A stretch of DNA of 64,000 bases from Glutamicibacter mishrai (GTDB lineage: Bacteria; Actinomycetota; Actinomycetes; Actinomycetales; Micrococcaceae). A program made the translations under genes and the position numbers. The DNA is taken from contig NZ_CP032549.1 in NCBI RefSeq assembly GCF_012221945.1, positions 496,001 through 560,000 of the forward strand, read 5' to 3'. Below are positions 33,991 through 41,429 of the stretch, one piece after another (within the stretch, counting starts at the first letter, position 1; every line of letters begins with the position of its first letter). A model generated the notes under the pieces. It saw only the letters and a list, made by a program, of their open reading frames with translations, made no database searches and was not told the DNA's origin.

Positions 33991-35223
33991 CTACCTTTGG
34001 GCACCTGTCAGGGTCGAGTGACCCGGCCCAGACATGCCAGCCGAACGCCTCTGGGATGCCCGGAGCATGATCGAGATCATGACACCAGTCGCCAGCGCTC
34101 CAGCACCAAGATAGGGCAGCTTCGTGGCCTCCAGCCCGGCAGTCAGTACCGCACCACCTAGCCCTCCAGCGACGGCGATGCCGATGTTGAACGCGGAACT
34201 GTTGACAGCAAGGGCCAGACCCGGCGCGATGCCGTCGGCACTGGTGGCAATCCACGTGTTCAGAGGCGGGAAGGTGGTGAAGTACGTGAACCCGACCAGC
34301 GAGAGACCCACGACTGCACCGACCGGGCTATGTCCGACAATTCCGGCGATGAGCAATGCGATTCCCGTGCTGGTAAGCGTGACCATGAGGGCCCGGTGCA
34401 GTCCTCGATCCGCAAGCCGCCCGCCGACGACGTTCCCTGCGAGGCACGCGGCACCGTAGATCAGCAGCAGCGGTGCGACAAAGCGGTCTTCGATGCCGGT
34501 AGACGTCAAGAACGGCACAGCAAAGGCCAGCAGGATCATGGCCCCCAGTCCCGCCAACGCCGTTATGGCGATGCCGATGAGCACAGGGCCTTTCGACAGG
34601 ACGCGAAGCGATCGCCAACCAGCTTCACCACGCGGCTTACGATCGTCAGGAAAGACCGCGAGGGCAATCAGCAGTGTGATGACGATCAGTGCTGCGACCA
34701 GCGAGAAGGCCCATTGCCACCCCAACTTCTCCGACAGCGCGTTTCCGACAGGCACGCCAATCACCGTCGCAACACCAAGCCCAAGTGTGATACGTCCAAC
34801 CGTCCTGCCGCGCTCCCCCGGCGATGCCATGCGGAGCGCGGTGAGCATGAAGGCGACCAGCACGGGCGTGTGCATCGCCCCGGTCACGATCCTCGCGATC
34901 ATTAGGGCTCCGTAGCTGGGCGCGAACACGGCGAGCATCGTTCCCGCGGTATAGAGGACCATCGCGATCAACGAGAGTCGCCGCAAAGGCATCCGAGCTG
35001 TCAGAAGCGCGAGCACGGGACCGGCGATCACCGCGGTGCCGGCGTATGCCGTCACCAGAAGCCCTATTTGAGAGACCGACACCCCGAATTCTTGAGACAG
35101 CCGGGGAACGAGACCCGCGATCAGGTTCTCCGAGGTGCCCAGTGCGAACGCGCCGAGCACGAACGCGAACGACAACAAGCGCGGGACACCGACGACACGG
35201 TCACTCAGATTTTCAGCAGACAT
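33991..35223 (-). CDS. MFS exporter, DHA1 family (cassette D)
   Basis: 410 residues from ATG 35223; the frame upstream crosses the operator and is not conserved. Twelve hydrophobic segments with DHA1 drug:H+ antiporter features: GTSENLIAGLVPRLSQEFGVSVSQIGLLVTAYAGT, LLTARMPLRRLSL (loop 2-3 motif) and RIVTGAMHTPVLVAF. Similar proteins export chloramphenicol, arabinose or other small compounds. It shares a divergent regulatory region with the MerR gene, whose site lies directly in its promoter. Confidence 0.88.
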   Translation of the reverse strand: MSAENLSDRVVGVPRLLSFAFVLGAFALGTSENLIAGLVPRLSQEFGVSVSQIGLLVTAYAGTAVIAGPVLALLTARMPLRRLSLIAMVLYTAGTMLAVFAPSYGALMIARIVTGAMHTPVLVAFMLTALRMASPGERGRTVGRITLGLGVATVIGVPVGNALSEKLGWQWAFSLVAALIVITLLIALAVFPDDRKPRGEAGWRSLRVLSKGPVLIGIAITALAGLGAMILLAFAVPFLTSTGIEDRFVAPLLLIYGAACLAGNVVGGRLADRGLHRALMVTLTSTGIALLIAGIVGHSPVGAVVGLSLVGFTYFTTFPPLNTWIATSADGIAPGLALAVNSSAFNIGIAVAGGLGGAVLTAGLEATKLPYLGAGALATGVMISIMLRASQRRSAGMSGPGHSTLTGAQR

Positions 35224-35236
35224 GCACTGAAGGTAA

Positions 35237-35258
35237 ACTCTCACATGAGCGTGAGAGT
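35237..35258. promoter_or_regulatory. MerR operator between MFS and MerR genes
   Basis: ACTCTCAC-N6-GTGAGAGT, a perfect 8-bp dyad. On the minus strand it lies between TTGACT and TACCTT with an elongated ~20-base spacer, the usual MerR-activated promoter layout. Confidence 0.75.
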
Positions 35259-35278
35259 CAAATTTAGAGGGGGACCAC

Positions 35279-35635
35279 GTGAAGATTGGCGAACTGTCCC
35301 GGCGTGCCGGGGTGAGCATCCGCTCGCTGCGCTACTACGAAGAGCAGGCGCTCCTGACACCCGAGCGCCTTCCCAGCGGCTATCGGGTCTACGACGAGAG
35401 CGACGTCGTCATTGTTCAGCAGATACAGGCTCTCCTCGCCGCAGGGTTGAGCACGCGGAAGATCGAGCACATCCTGCCGTGCCTTCGCCAGCACGACGAC
35501 GCCCTCGCGCTGTCCTGCTCCGACCTCTATGGCGTACTCGTGTCCGAACGCAACGACATGCTCGAGCGCATCGAGACGCTGCGCACCTCCGTCGATGCCC
35601 TCGAGTCCGTGATCGCAGCCAGTCCGCGAAAATGA
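35279..35635 (+). CDS. MerR family transcriptional regulator (cassette D)
   Basis: 118 residues from GTG 35279 (GAGGGGG upstream). MKIGELSRRAGVSIRSLRYYEEQALLTPERLPSGYRVYDESDV is the canonical MerR HTH, followed by the dimerisation helix. The short C-terminus has two Cys (LPCLRQ, LSCSD) that might sense a ligand or redox change, though this is a guess. The same dyad occurs before the MFS gene and before the oxidoreductase, so it should control both. Confidence 0.88.
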   Translation: MKIGELSRRAGVSIRSLRYYEEQALLTPERLPSGYRVYDESDVVIVQQIQALLAAGLSTRKIEHILPCLRQHDDALALSCSDLYGVLVSERNDMLERIETLRTSVDALESVIAASPRK

Positions 35636-35653
35636 TCAACACCCATCCCCAGC

Positions 35654-35685
35654 TTGACTCTCACATTGGCGTGAGACTTTAGAGT
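35654..35685 (+). promoter_or_regulatory. MerR-type promoter of the oxidoreductase gene
   Basis: -35 TTGACT (35654-35659), about 20-base spacer containing TCTCAC-N6-GTGAGA (35659-35676), -10 TAGAGT (35680-35685). The long spacer with a central dyad is characteristic of MerR activation. The expected start is at most 2 bases before the ATG at 35694, so the mRNA is probably leaderless. Confidence 0.72.
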
Positions 35686-35693
35686 CTCATTCC

Positions 35694-36590
35694 ATGAGCA
35701 AGAGAATCGAGTTTGCAGAATACGGCGGGCCCGAAGTTCTGCGTTGGGCCGAAGATCTCCTCGCCGAGCCAGGGCACGGCCAGATTCGCGTCCGCAACGA
35801 ACTGATCGGCGTGAACCCGATCGACTGGAAGATGACGGCAGGGCACTTCGGCGACACGCTCACCCTTCCTGGAGTTCCGGGGTGGGCATCTACGGGGACC
35901 GTCGACGCCGTCGGCGAAGGCGTCAACGACTTCTCCGTCGGCGACGCCGTCATCGCGGGAGCCCGAGGAGGCTCCTATCGAGAACTGCTCATCATCGACG
36001 CTCGGCTGGTCGCACACCGGCCGCCGACCGTCAGCACTGAGCAGGCAGCCGGCCTTCCATCCTCGGGGGTCGCTGGGTACTCCCTGATCCACCATCTGGG
36101 CATCACCGACGCCGACACCCTGCTGGTCCACGGAGCAGCAGGGAGCGTCGGCTCCGCGGCTGTCCAAATCGCCATCGCGCGAGGCGCACGCGTGATCGGC
36201 ACGGCATCGCCGGAGAACCATGATTACTTACGCTCCATTGGCGCGATCCCGATCTACTACAAGAATGGCCTGGTCGAGGCAGTGAAAGCGACTGGCATCA
36301 TCACCGCAAGCGCCGACGCCGTCGGAGGACAAAGGTCCGTCCAAGCAGCGGCTGAACTTCTGCCTTCGCCCAGTCGCGCGGTCACTGCGTGGGGCGACGA
36401 GTTTTCATATGCAGCGGGAATCCCCTGGGTCGAGCACCCTGCGGATGAACTCGAACGAACCGTCGAGCTCGCCGCAACCGGAGAACTCATCGTCCGAATC
36501 GCCCAAACCCTGCCTCTCGTCGAAGCAGCCACTGCTTTCACTCTCAGCATGACGGCGCACGCTCCGGGAAAGATCCTCCTACGCGTATGA
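35694..36590 (+). CDS. NADP-dependent oxidoreductase, quinone-oxidoreductase-like MDR (cassette D)
   Basis: 298 residues, medium-chain dehydrogenase/reductase without zinc ligands: IGVNPIDWKMTAGHF, GWASTGTVDAVGEGVNDFSVGDAV, LLVHGAAGSVGSAAVQIAIARGARVIGTAS (NADPH site) and a C-terminus ending GKILLRV. Such enzymes reduce quinones or alkenals. With the MFS exporter and MerR regulator in one cassette, it forms a self-contained detoxification unit under the same operator. Confidence 0.87.
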   Translation: MSKRIEFAEYGGPEVLRWAEDLLAEPGHGQIRVRNELIGVNPIDWKMTAGHFGDTLTLPGVPGWASTGTVDAVGEGVNDFSVGDAVIAGARGGSYRELLIIDARLVAHRPPTVSTEQAAGLPSSGVAGYSLIHHLGITDADTLLVHGAAGSVGSAAVQIAIARGARVIGTASPENHDYLRSIGAIPIYYKNGLVEAVKATGIITASADAVGGQRSVQAAAELLPSPSRAVTAWGDEFSYAAGIPWVEHPADELERTVELAATGELIVRIAQTLPLVEAATAFTLSMTAHAPGKILLRV

Positions 36591-36671
36591 GCCACTAGGT
36601 CGTCGCCGCTGAGTCAGCGGTCCACGGCCAGCAAGAGAAAGACAACCAAGATCTGCTTTAGCAACCAAAGG

Positions 36672-36722
36672 TTATACGGCGAAACGAAATTCCACCACGT
36701 CGCCACACATACCAACCTTTGA
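36672..36722 (-). repeat. Cassette-boundary site 2
   Basis: Minus strand encodes MCGDVVEFRFAV-stop. The outer arm AACCTTTG (36714-36721) is mirrored by CAAAGGTT at 36666-36673, so this copy is flanked by an 8-bp inverted repeat. Confidence 0.82.
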
Positions 36723-36794
36723 GTGTCGACCCGTGGCCGCGCATCATTCCACTGCCCACCAGGCACCTCGTAGCAACCCTAGTCGGGCACCCAG

Positions 36795-36838
36795 TTGCGC
36801 CCGGTGCGATCGCTGCATAAAATGAACACAAGTTCATT
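36795..36838 (+). promoter_or_regulatory. Promoter and palindromic operator of TetR-GNAT operon
   Basis: -35 TTGCGC (36795-36800), 17-base spacer, -10 TAAAAT (36818-36823). The dyad AATGAAC-ACAA-GTTCATT (36821-36838) overlaps the -10 and start region: autorepression site for the TetR protein. Confidence 0.72.
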
Positions 36839-36850
36839 GAAAGGATCATC

Positions 36851-37456
36851 GTGCCGCGGACGACGGAGCAGAACGAAGCGTTGCGCTCAGCCACGCGCTC
36901 TGCTGTGGAGACGGCTGCCGTGCGGGTGTTCGCACACCGCGGTTTCGCGGCCACGAACATGCGTCAGATCGCCGCCGAAGCGGGGATCAGCACCGGGTCT
37001 ATCTACCGGCACTACGCGAGCAAGGAAGAGCTGTTCGATGAACTAATCGAACAGGCCTCGCGGGGGCTCTGGGCTGCCGCCGCGCAGCTCGCGACCGAAG
37101 GCGATCCGATCTCCATGATCCGATCCTTCACCGAGGTCTACGTGGCGGACCTCGCAGCGAACAATGGCGCGGCCGAGTTCTACATGATGATAAATCAGGG
37201 CGTCACGTCAAACACCCCGGAGGGAACCTCACCTCGGCTGGCCGCATCGCAGAGAGCCATCGGGCGGGCCTTCGCATCGCTTATCGCGCGAGGCCAGGCT
37301 AAGGGCCAGATCGCCAAGGGAGACTCCGCCCGACTGACCGCCCACTACTTCGCCATGCTTTCCGGCATCACCACGTTGCATGTTGCTCAGGGGGACGAAT
37401 CTGCGGAGCCCGATGTCGACCTGATCCTACGAATGTTCACAGGAGGACCCCGATGA
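36851..37456 (+). CDS. TetR/AcrR family regulator (cassette E)
   Basis: 201 residues from GTG 36851 (GAAAGGA upstream). HTH: AAVRVFAHRGFAATNMRQIAAEAGISTGSIYRHYASKEELFDEL. A C-terminal helical ligand domain follows. An inverted repeat overlaps its own promoter, so it is probably autoregulated and also controls the coupled GNAT gene (ATGA overlap). Confidence 0.9.
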   Translation: MPRTTEQNEALRSATRSAVETAAVRVFAHRGFAATNMRQIAAEAGISTGSIYRHYASKEELFDELIEQASRGLWAAAAQLATEGDPISMIRSFTEVYVADLAANNGAAEFYMMINQGVTSNTPEGTSPRLAASQRAIGRAFASLIARGQAKGQIAKGDSARLTAHYFAMLSGITTLHVAQGDESAEPDVDLILRMFTGGPR

Positions 37457-38055
37457 AGATCGAAGTCGCGCGCGCAGACGAACTCGGAGAGGAATACCGA
37501 CACCAGATCGCGGAAGTTCTCACGCAAGGGTTCGCCGAGGATTTCGCTTTCTTTTCCAAAGACCCCGGTGTGCTTGCCGACGCGTTCGCCCCGATGCTCA
37601 TCCTGGAGCGCTTCCACATCGCGCTCGTCGACGGCGAGCCCGCCGCGGTCGCGGTCGTCACCGAAGGCGAGCAGGAATGCTTCGAGCCGGATCTGCACGA
37701 GCTCCAGCGCGTGCTCGGTCCAATACACGGGATCATCAGCTATCGGATCATCCGAAGTCAATTCATGGGGGCCTGTGACGGTGCCCGCGACAGTCTGACG
37801 GAGATTGCATTCGTCACGACAGCGCCGCAGCATCAGGGCAAAGGCGTAGCCACTGCACTGATGCGTCAGCTCCTGGAGCTACCCTCCGACGAATTCGTGC
37901 TGCGTGATATAAAGGACACCAACACGCCCGCCCTCGGCCTGTACGCTAAGCTCGGATTCACCGAGACGCAGCGACGACGCATCAAGTTCGCGAAGCGAGC
38001 TGGATTCTCCGCGTATGTCTCAATGGGTCTCAACCGCGCTAAGGCTGATGCTTGA
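37453..38055 (+). CDS. GNAT family N-acetyltransferase (cassette E)
   Basis: 200 residues: IAFVTTAPQHQGKGVATALMRQLLEL (motif A, Q-x-x-G-K-G-x-A) and NTPALGLYAKLGFTETQRR (motif B). The ATG overlaps the TetR stop, so the regulator and enzyme are made together. A ligand-induced acetyltransferase is suggested; acceptor unknown. The rest of the cassette to 38376 contains only the VOC remnant and hairpins. Confidence 0.87.
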   Translation: MKIEVARADELGEEYRHQIAEVLTQGFAEDFAFFSKDPGVLADAFAPMLILERFHIALVDGEPAAVAVVTEGEQECFEPDLHELQRVLGPIHGIISYRIIRSQFMGACDGARDSLTEIAFVTTAPQHQGKGVATALMRQLLELPSDEFVLRDIKDTNTPALGLYAKLGFTETQRRRIKFAKRAGFSAYVSMGLNRAKADA

Positions 38056-38113
38056 AGGGCGCGCGAACTCGAAAGGTCCCGAAGCGCTTCTGGGCTCTGC
38101 TCAAGTACGGGCT

Positions 38114-38200
38114 CTAGAGCGAAAAGTAGAGTTCGACCGGATTGCCGCGCGGATCGGCCTTTGCGACCGTCCGTTCGCTCGCCGCAACACGGGGCCGGGT
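38114..38200 (-). pseudogene. C-terminal fragment of a VOC/glyoxalase gene
   Basis: A minus-strand frame ending TAG at 38114-38116 reads ERTVAKADPRGNPVELYFSL, the typical end of a VOC protein. Nothing upstream continues the family, so only about 20-25 codons remain. Confidence 0.5.
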
Positions 38201-38222
38201 AACGCCGCCTGCCTGCGGCGTT
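38201..38222. terminator. Hairpin AACGCCGC / GCGGCGTT
   Basis: Perfect 8-bp stem with a 6-base loop, 145 bases after the GNAT stop. No T-tract follows (GTCCTTG). Confidence 0.4.
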
Positions 38223-38324
38223 GTCCTTGAACGAAAATGGCCCATGTGCCTTGAACGGTATCGCTATTTTGGAGACGCTTTTTTCCTTCCGGAGCTATGT
38301 GGCGATGAATCATGTTCAAGATGC

Positions 38325-38358
38325 AAAAACGCCCCCGGTTTCAAACGAAACCGGGGGC
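38325..38358 (-). terminator. Strong terminator following boundary site 1
   Basis: On the minus strand, GCCCCCGGTTTC / GAAACCGGGGGC with a 4-base loop is followed by GTTTTTG. It stands 18 bases past the stop of the ychF-like fragment, the same relative position as the real ychF terminator, suggesting that the 3' UTR of a foreign ychF was carried along. Confidence 0.85.
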
Positions 38359-38375
38359 GCAAAAGCACCTCGGGA

Positions 38376-38426
38376 TTAAACGTTGAAGCGGAACTCCACC
38401 ACGTCGCCGCAGATAACAACCTTTGA
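38376..38426 (-). repeat. Cassette-boundary site 1 (best ychF-like copy)
   Basis: Minus strand, from an ATG at 38429, encodes MSKVVICGDVVEFRFNV-stop; GDVVEFRFNV equals the end of YchF. The outer arm is AACCTTTG (38418-38425). Confidence 0.87.
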
Positions 38427-38485
38427 CATGAGGACCCTCATTTCTTGCCCACTGAGGTTGTATTGTGCCGCCATTCGCAGCAGTG

Positions 38486-38506
38486 CCCACAGATACCAAC
38501 CTTTGC
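38486..38506 (-). repeat. Half copy of the boundary outer arm
   Basis: Plus-strand CACAGATACCAACCTTTG matches the outer arm of sites 1 and 2, but no VEFRFNV part is present on the inner side. It lies 60 bases beyond site 1. Confidence 0.6.
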
Positions 38507-38683
38507 AGCGGGACCACCCAGTTCAAGCATGAGGCGCCAAGTCAAGTCAATTACTTTCACGTCCCTTTAGTCGAGGTCGGTCGAGTCACATTGTGAACAT
38601 TTTCGTCGAGTTCGCGGCAGAAGGCATGTCCAGACAACAGACGCGATAGACGCACCGAAAATGAGCGATACAGGATCCACTGC

Positions 38684-39577
38684 TTATTCCTTTGAAGGTT
38701 TGGCCGGTCGCGCCGGAACAGACGCGGGCATATCGATAGTCACATGCTGAAGGTTGCCGGGGAGGGCATTCTGCAGCTGCTCAGTGTCCCCGATCCGCAC
38801 ATCTACGAAGGAAAATGGGACACCTTGCCCAGTCCATGCTGAGCGCCGATCCATCAGCTGTGCGTGCACATGTGGTTCGCTGCTGTTCCCCGAATTTCCA
38901 CATTCGGCAATCTCTTGGCCAGCACGGACTCGATCCCCTACGTTCACGAACGCTGAGCCATTCTTGATATGCGCCACTACTGCAAAAACTCCATCATCGC
39001 TGCGGATCGTCACGTGGTTGCCAATGATGAACTTCGGTCCAGCTAACTCACGAATCGCACCCTCGATCATCATGTACACGATGCCGCTCATACTTGAACG
39101 CGCGCGGTGATCACGCAGCGTGTCCAGCACAGCTACAACTTCACCGTCAACCATCGCACGAACGGGCTGGCCAAATGCGGGGTACTCTTCGGGAGACCGC
39201 ATAGCTGGGCCCTCCCCAAACGCTGGGCGCTTCTTGCCTACGGGCTCATAAACCAGGTCAATTGCGTAAGCTTGGCCATAGGCACGGACTCCGTGGCTGG
39301 GGACTTTATCGACCGGACTATTCATACCTAGCCAGCGACCGGCCACAGGGGAAACGACGCTGATTGATCCGTACTCTGGCAGTAACCTCGCTGCAGGCAT
39401 GGCCACAAGCACGGCAATCAGCAGGCCAGCAATTCCCAGCCACGACAGCACTAGAAAGGTCGCTTCAATCACCTCGCCTTCTGGCAGGAACCGACGAAGC
39501 GCCCCCAGCAAGCACAGCGCTACTGCGATAAGAAGAATCACTCCACGCACACGATAAATCCGCAGGAGAAGACGCAT
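38684..39577 (-). CDS. M23-like (LytM-fold) membrane-anchored protein (cassette G)
   Basis: 297 residues. Two N-terminal membrane helices (GVILLIAVALCLLGAL, WLGIAGLLIAVLVAM) precede an extracytoplasmic M23/LytM-like domain: QAYAIDLVY, NHVTIRSDDGVFAVVAHIKNGS, VGDRVRAGQEIAECGNSGNSSEPHVHAQLMD. The HVH motif of the second zinc pair is present. The first His-Asp pair is only partly recognisable, so peptidase activity is uncertain. The ATG overlaps the stop of the ArsR-like gene (TGATG). Confidence 0.78.
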   Translation of the reverse strand: MRLLLRIYRVRGVILLIAVALCLLGALRRFLPEGEVIEATFLVLSWLGIAGLLIAVLVAMPAARLLPEYGSISVVSPVAGRWLGMNSPVDKVPSHGVRAYGQAYAIDLVYEPVGKKRPAFGEGPAMRSPEEYPAFGQPVRAMVDGEVVAVLDTLRDHRARSSMSGIVYMMIEGAIRELAGPKFIIGNHVTIRSDDGVFAVVAHIKNGSAFVNVGDRVRAGQEIAECGNSGNSSEPHVHAQLMDRRSAWTGQGVPFSFVDVRIGDTEQLQNALPGNLQHVTIDMPASVPARPAKPSKE

Positions 39578-40131
39578 CAGCCCTCCGCAGCGACAAGGCA
39601 GACCAACAAAGGCACCATGCGTGCGGGTGGAACTTCATAACTGCCTCTGCCACTCTGCTTCAGCCAGCCGCTCGACAGCAGTTGCCGCAGGTGATGATGC
39701 AGCTGCCCCGTCGTGCCTAGCGATTCAATCGACGCGAGCTCTGCAGTGGCATGAACGCCAGAAAATATATGACGCAAGAGTTCCAGACGCACCGGGTGCC
39801 CTAACGCGGCGAATGCTGCCGCGCGCCCGTCCCACTCCACCTCGAAGAGTCCTGCGGTTCCCGCTGTCTGCTGCCACGCAACTGGAGCACCGGTCGGAAG
39901 CGTCACCGCACCTACCAGAGCCACCGCGCCCTGTTCCATTGATGGGTGCTCCCCCAGCCTGGCCTTCAACCCCGACAGCGCCCAGAACTCATCTCCCGGC
40001 TTGAGCGCAGGCGATTCCTTACTGGCCTGCTCAGGCCGCTCATCCGCGGCCGCTTTCTCCAACGAAGCCACCCTCGTCGCGAGATCTTGAATCTCTTGCC
40101 TGAGTTCATCCAGGAACGTTTTGTCATCCAC
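39577..40131 (-). CDS. ArsR-like winged-helix regulator (cassette G)
   Basis: 184 residues from GTG 40131. N-terminal coiled coil (FLDELRQEIQDLATRVASLEKAAADE), then an ArsR-type winged helix: GRAAAFAALGHPVRLELLRHIFSGVHATAELASIESLGTTGQLHHHLRQLLSSGWLKQSGRGSYEV. The GTG was chosen because a consensus promoter places the transcript start at it. It is translationally coupled to the M23-like gene, so it likely controls cell-wall-linked expression of that protein. Confidence 0.8.
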   Translation of the reverse strand: MDDKTFLDELRQEIQDLATRVASLEKAAADERPEQASKESPALKPGDEFWALSGLKARLGEHPSMEQGAVALVGAVTLPTGAPVAWQQTAGTAGLFEVEWDGRAAAFAALGHPVRLELLRHIFSGVHATAELASIESLGTTGQLHHHLRQLLSSGWLKQSGRGSYEVPPARMVPLLVCLVAAEG

Positions 40132-40167
40132 AAAGATGATAGTACGCAAGAACGTATTAACAATCAA
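40131..40167 (-). promoter_or_regulatory. Leaderless promoter of the ArsR-M23 operon
   Basis: On the minus strand: -35 TTGATT (40167-40162), 17-base spacer, -10 TACTAT (40144-40139), then 7 bases to the GTG at 40131. Close to consensus, with no room for a ribosome site. Confidence 0.72.
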
Positions 40168-40206
40168 ATGGCTGTCGACCCAACCAGCGACGAAGGTTCC
40201 AGTCCA

Positions 40207-40245
40207 AAGGAAAAGCGCCGAACCCCGCAGCGGGATCCGGCGCTT
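40207..40245 (-). terminator. ychF terminator
   Basis: Stem AAGCGCCG / CGGCGCTT with an inner CCCGC-AG-CGGG, followed on the minus strand by TTTTCCTTTGG. It is 27 bases after the ychF stop. Confidence 0.78.
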
Positions 40246-40248
40246 GCA

Positions 40249-40272
40249 CAAGACGTTAAAGTGGAACGCGAC
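40249..40272 (-). repeat. Partial duplication of the ychF end
   Basis: AGACGTTAAA at 40251-40260 repeats AGACGTTAAA at 40274-40283. The minus-strand frame reads VAFHFNVL beside the genuine VEFRFNV-stop, probably a scar of an earlier recombination. Confidence 0.55.
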
Positions 40273-41357
40273 TAGACGTTAAACCTGAACTCAACGACGT
40301 CGCCGTCCTTCATGATGTAGTCCTTGCCTTCGATGCGGGCCTTGCCGGCGGACTTGGCGTTGGCCACCGAACCGGCGGCGACCAAGTCATCGAAGCCGAT
40401 GACCTCGGCCTTGATGAAGCCGCGCTGGAAGTCGGTGTGGATGACGCCGGCAGCCTCGGGGGCGGTGGCGCCCTTGCGGACGGTCCAGGCGCGCGATTCC
40501 TTCGGACCTGCGGTCAGGTAGGTCTGCAGTCCCAGGGTGTCGAAGCCGACGCGGGCCAGCTTGTCCAGGCCGGATTCCTCGATGCCGGCGTCTTCCAGCA
40601 TCTCGGCGGCTTCGTCTTCTTCCAGCTCGGCCAGCTCGGCCTCGAACTGGGCGTCCAGGAAGATCGCCTCGGCAGGGGCCACCAGCTCGGATAGCTTGGC
40701 CTGCATGTCCTTGTCGGCCAGGCCTGCCTCGTCGGTGTTGAAGACGTAGATGAACGGCTTGGTGGTCATCAGCTGCATCGGTGCCAGCTCGTCCATGTCG
40801 ATGCCGGCGGCCTTGCCCGCGGCGAACAGGGTCTTGCCGTCCTCGAGCACCTTCTGGGCTGCCAGCAGGTTGTCCATGAAGGACTTCTCGATCTTCTTGC
40901 TGCGCAGCTCCTTCTCAAGGCGCGGCAACTGGTTCTCGATGGTCTGCAGGTCGGCGAGGATCAGCTCGGTGGCGATGGTCTCAATGTCCGACTCCGGATC
41001 GACCTTGCCGTTGACGTGGATCACGTCATCGTTCACGAACGCGCGGGTCACCTGGCAGATGGCGTCGGCTTCGCGGATGTTCGCGAGGAACTTGTTGCCC
41101 AGGCCTTCGCCCTCCGAGGCGCCCTTGACGATGCCGGCGATGTCCACGAAGGACACGGTTGCCGGCAGGATGCGCTCCGAGTTGAAGATTCCGGCGAGCA
41201 CCTTCAGGCGCTCGTCGGGCAACGGCACGACACCGACATTCGGTTCAATGGTTGCGAACGGGTAGTTGGCCGCCAGCACCTGGGCACGGGTCAGCGCGTT
41301 GAACATGGTGGACTTGCCGACGTTGGGCAGTCCGACGATTCCGATAGTAAGAGCCAC
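40272..41357 (-). CDS. ychF: Redox-regulated ATPase YchF (Obg-like)
   Basis: 361 residues, full length. G1 GLPNVGKSTMFNALT, switch DIAGIVKGASEGEGLGNKFLANIREADAI, the NxDE-like YVFNTDE and a C-terminal TGS-like domain ending KDGDVVEFRFNV. This P-loop protein prefers ATP and associates with ribosomes; it influences stress responses. Its 3' end is the apparent target of the cassette array. The C-terminal 10 codons are exactly those repeated at the boundary sites, so insertions there keep the protein intact. Confidence 0.97.
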   Translation of the reverse strand: MALTIGIVGLPNVGKSTMFNALTRAQVLAANYPFATIEPNVGVVPLPDERLKVLAGIFNSERILPATVSFVDIAGIVKGASEGEGLGNKFLANIREADAICQVTRAFVNDDVIHVNGKVDPESDIETIATELILADLQTIENQLPRLEKELRSKKIEKSFMDNLLAAQKVLEDGKTLFAAGKAAGIDMDELAPMQLMTTKPFIYVFNTDEAGLADKDMQAKLSELVAPAEAIFLDAQFEAELAELEEDEAAEMLEDAGIEESGLDKLARVGFDTLGLQTYLTAGPKESRAWTVRKGATAPEAAGVIHTDFQRGFIKAEVIGFDDLVAAGSVANAKSAGKARIEGKDYIMKDGDVVEFRFNV

Positions 41358-41429
41358 GGGAGAAAATTCTACCTTTTACTAGTGATGAGCGCGCAATGGT
41401 GTACTGGCGCTTGAATTCTTAGGGTGAAG

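Larger units (their letters stand above)
30931..40322. mobile_element. Array of gene cassettes bounded by ychF 3'-end-like sites
   Basis: At least six copies of a ~50-bp sequence, all in the same orientation, divide this stretch into cassettes of about 1.2, 0.8, 1.0, 2.7, 1.7 and 1.9 kb. Each copy reads on the minus strand as a ychF C-terminus ([DAE]VEFRFNV-stop) preceded by an arm that is not ychF (CAAAGGTTGGT-like). The last unit abuts the real ychF stop at 40272. Inside are complete small operons with their own promoters. No integrase, transposase or conjugation gene is present. Interpreted as serial site-specific insertion at the ychF terminus with a recombinase supplied elsewhere. Confidence 0.75.

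Noticed and set aside
38114..38164. Seventh copy of the ychF-like boundary site
   Set aside because: Looks similar in DNA (VELYFSL-stop versus VEFRFNV-stop), but the upstream frame DPRGNPVELYFSL is the end of a VOC protein, and the outer arm AACCTTTG is missing.
30931..40322. Classical integron or prophage
   Set aside because: No intI, attC-like imperfect palindromes, phage structural genes or integrase are seen; the boundaries are ychF-derived instead.
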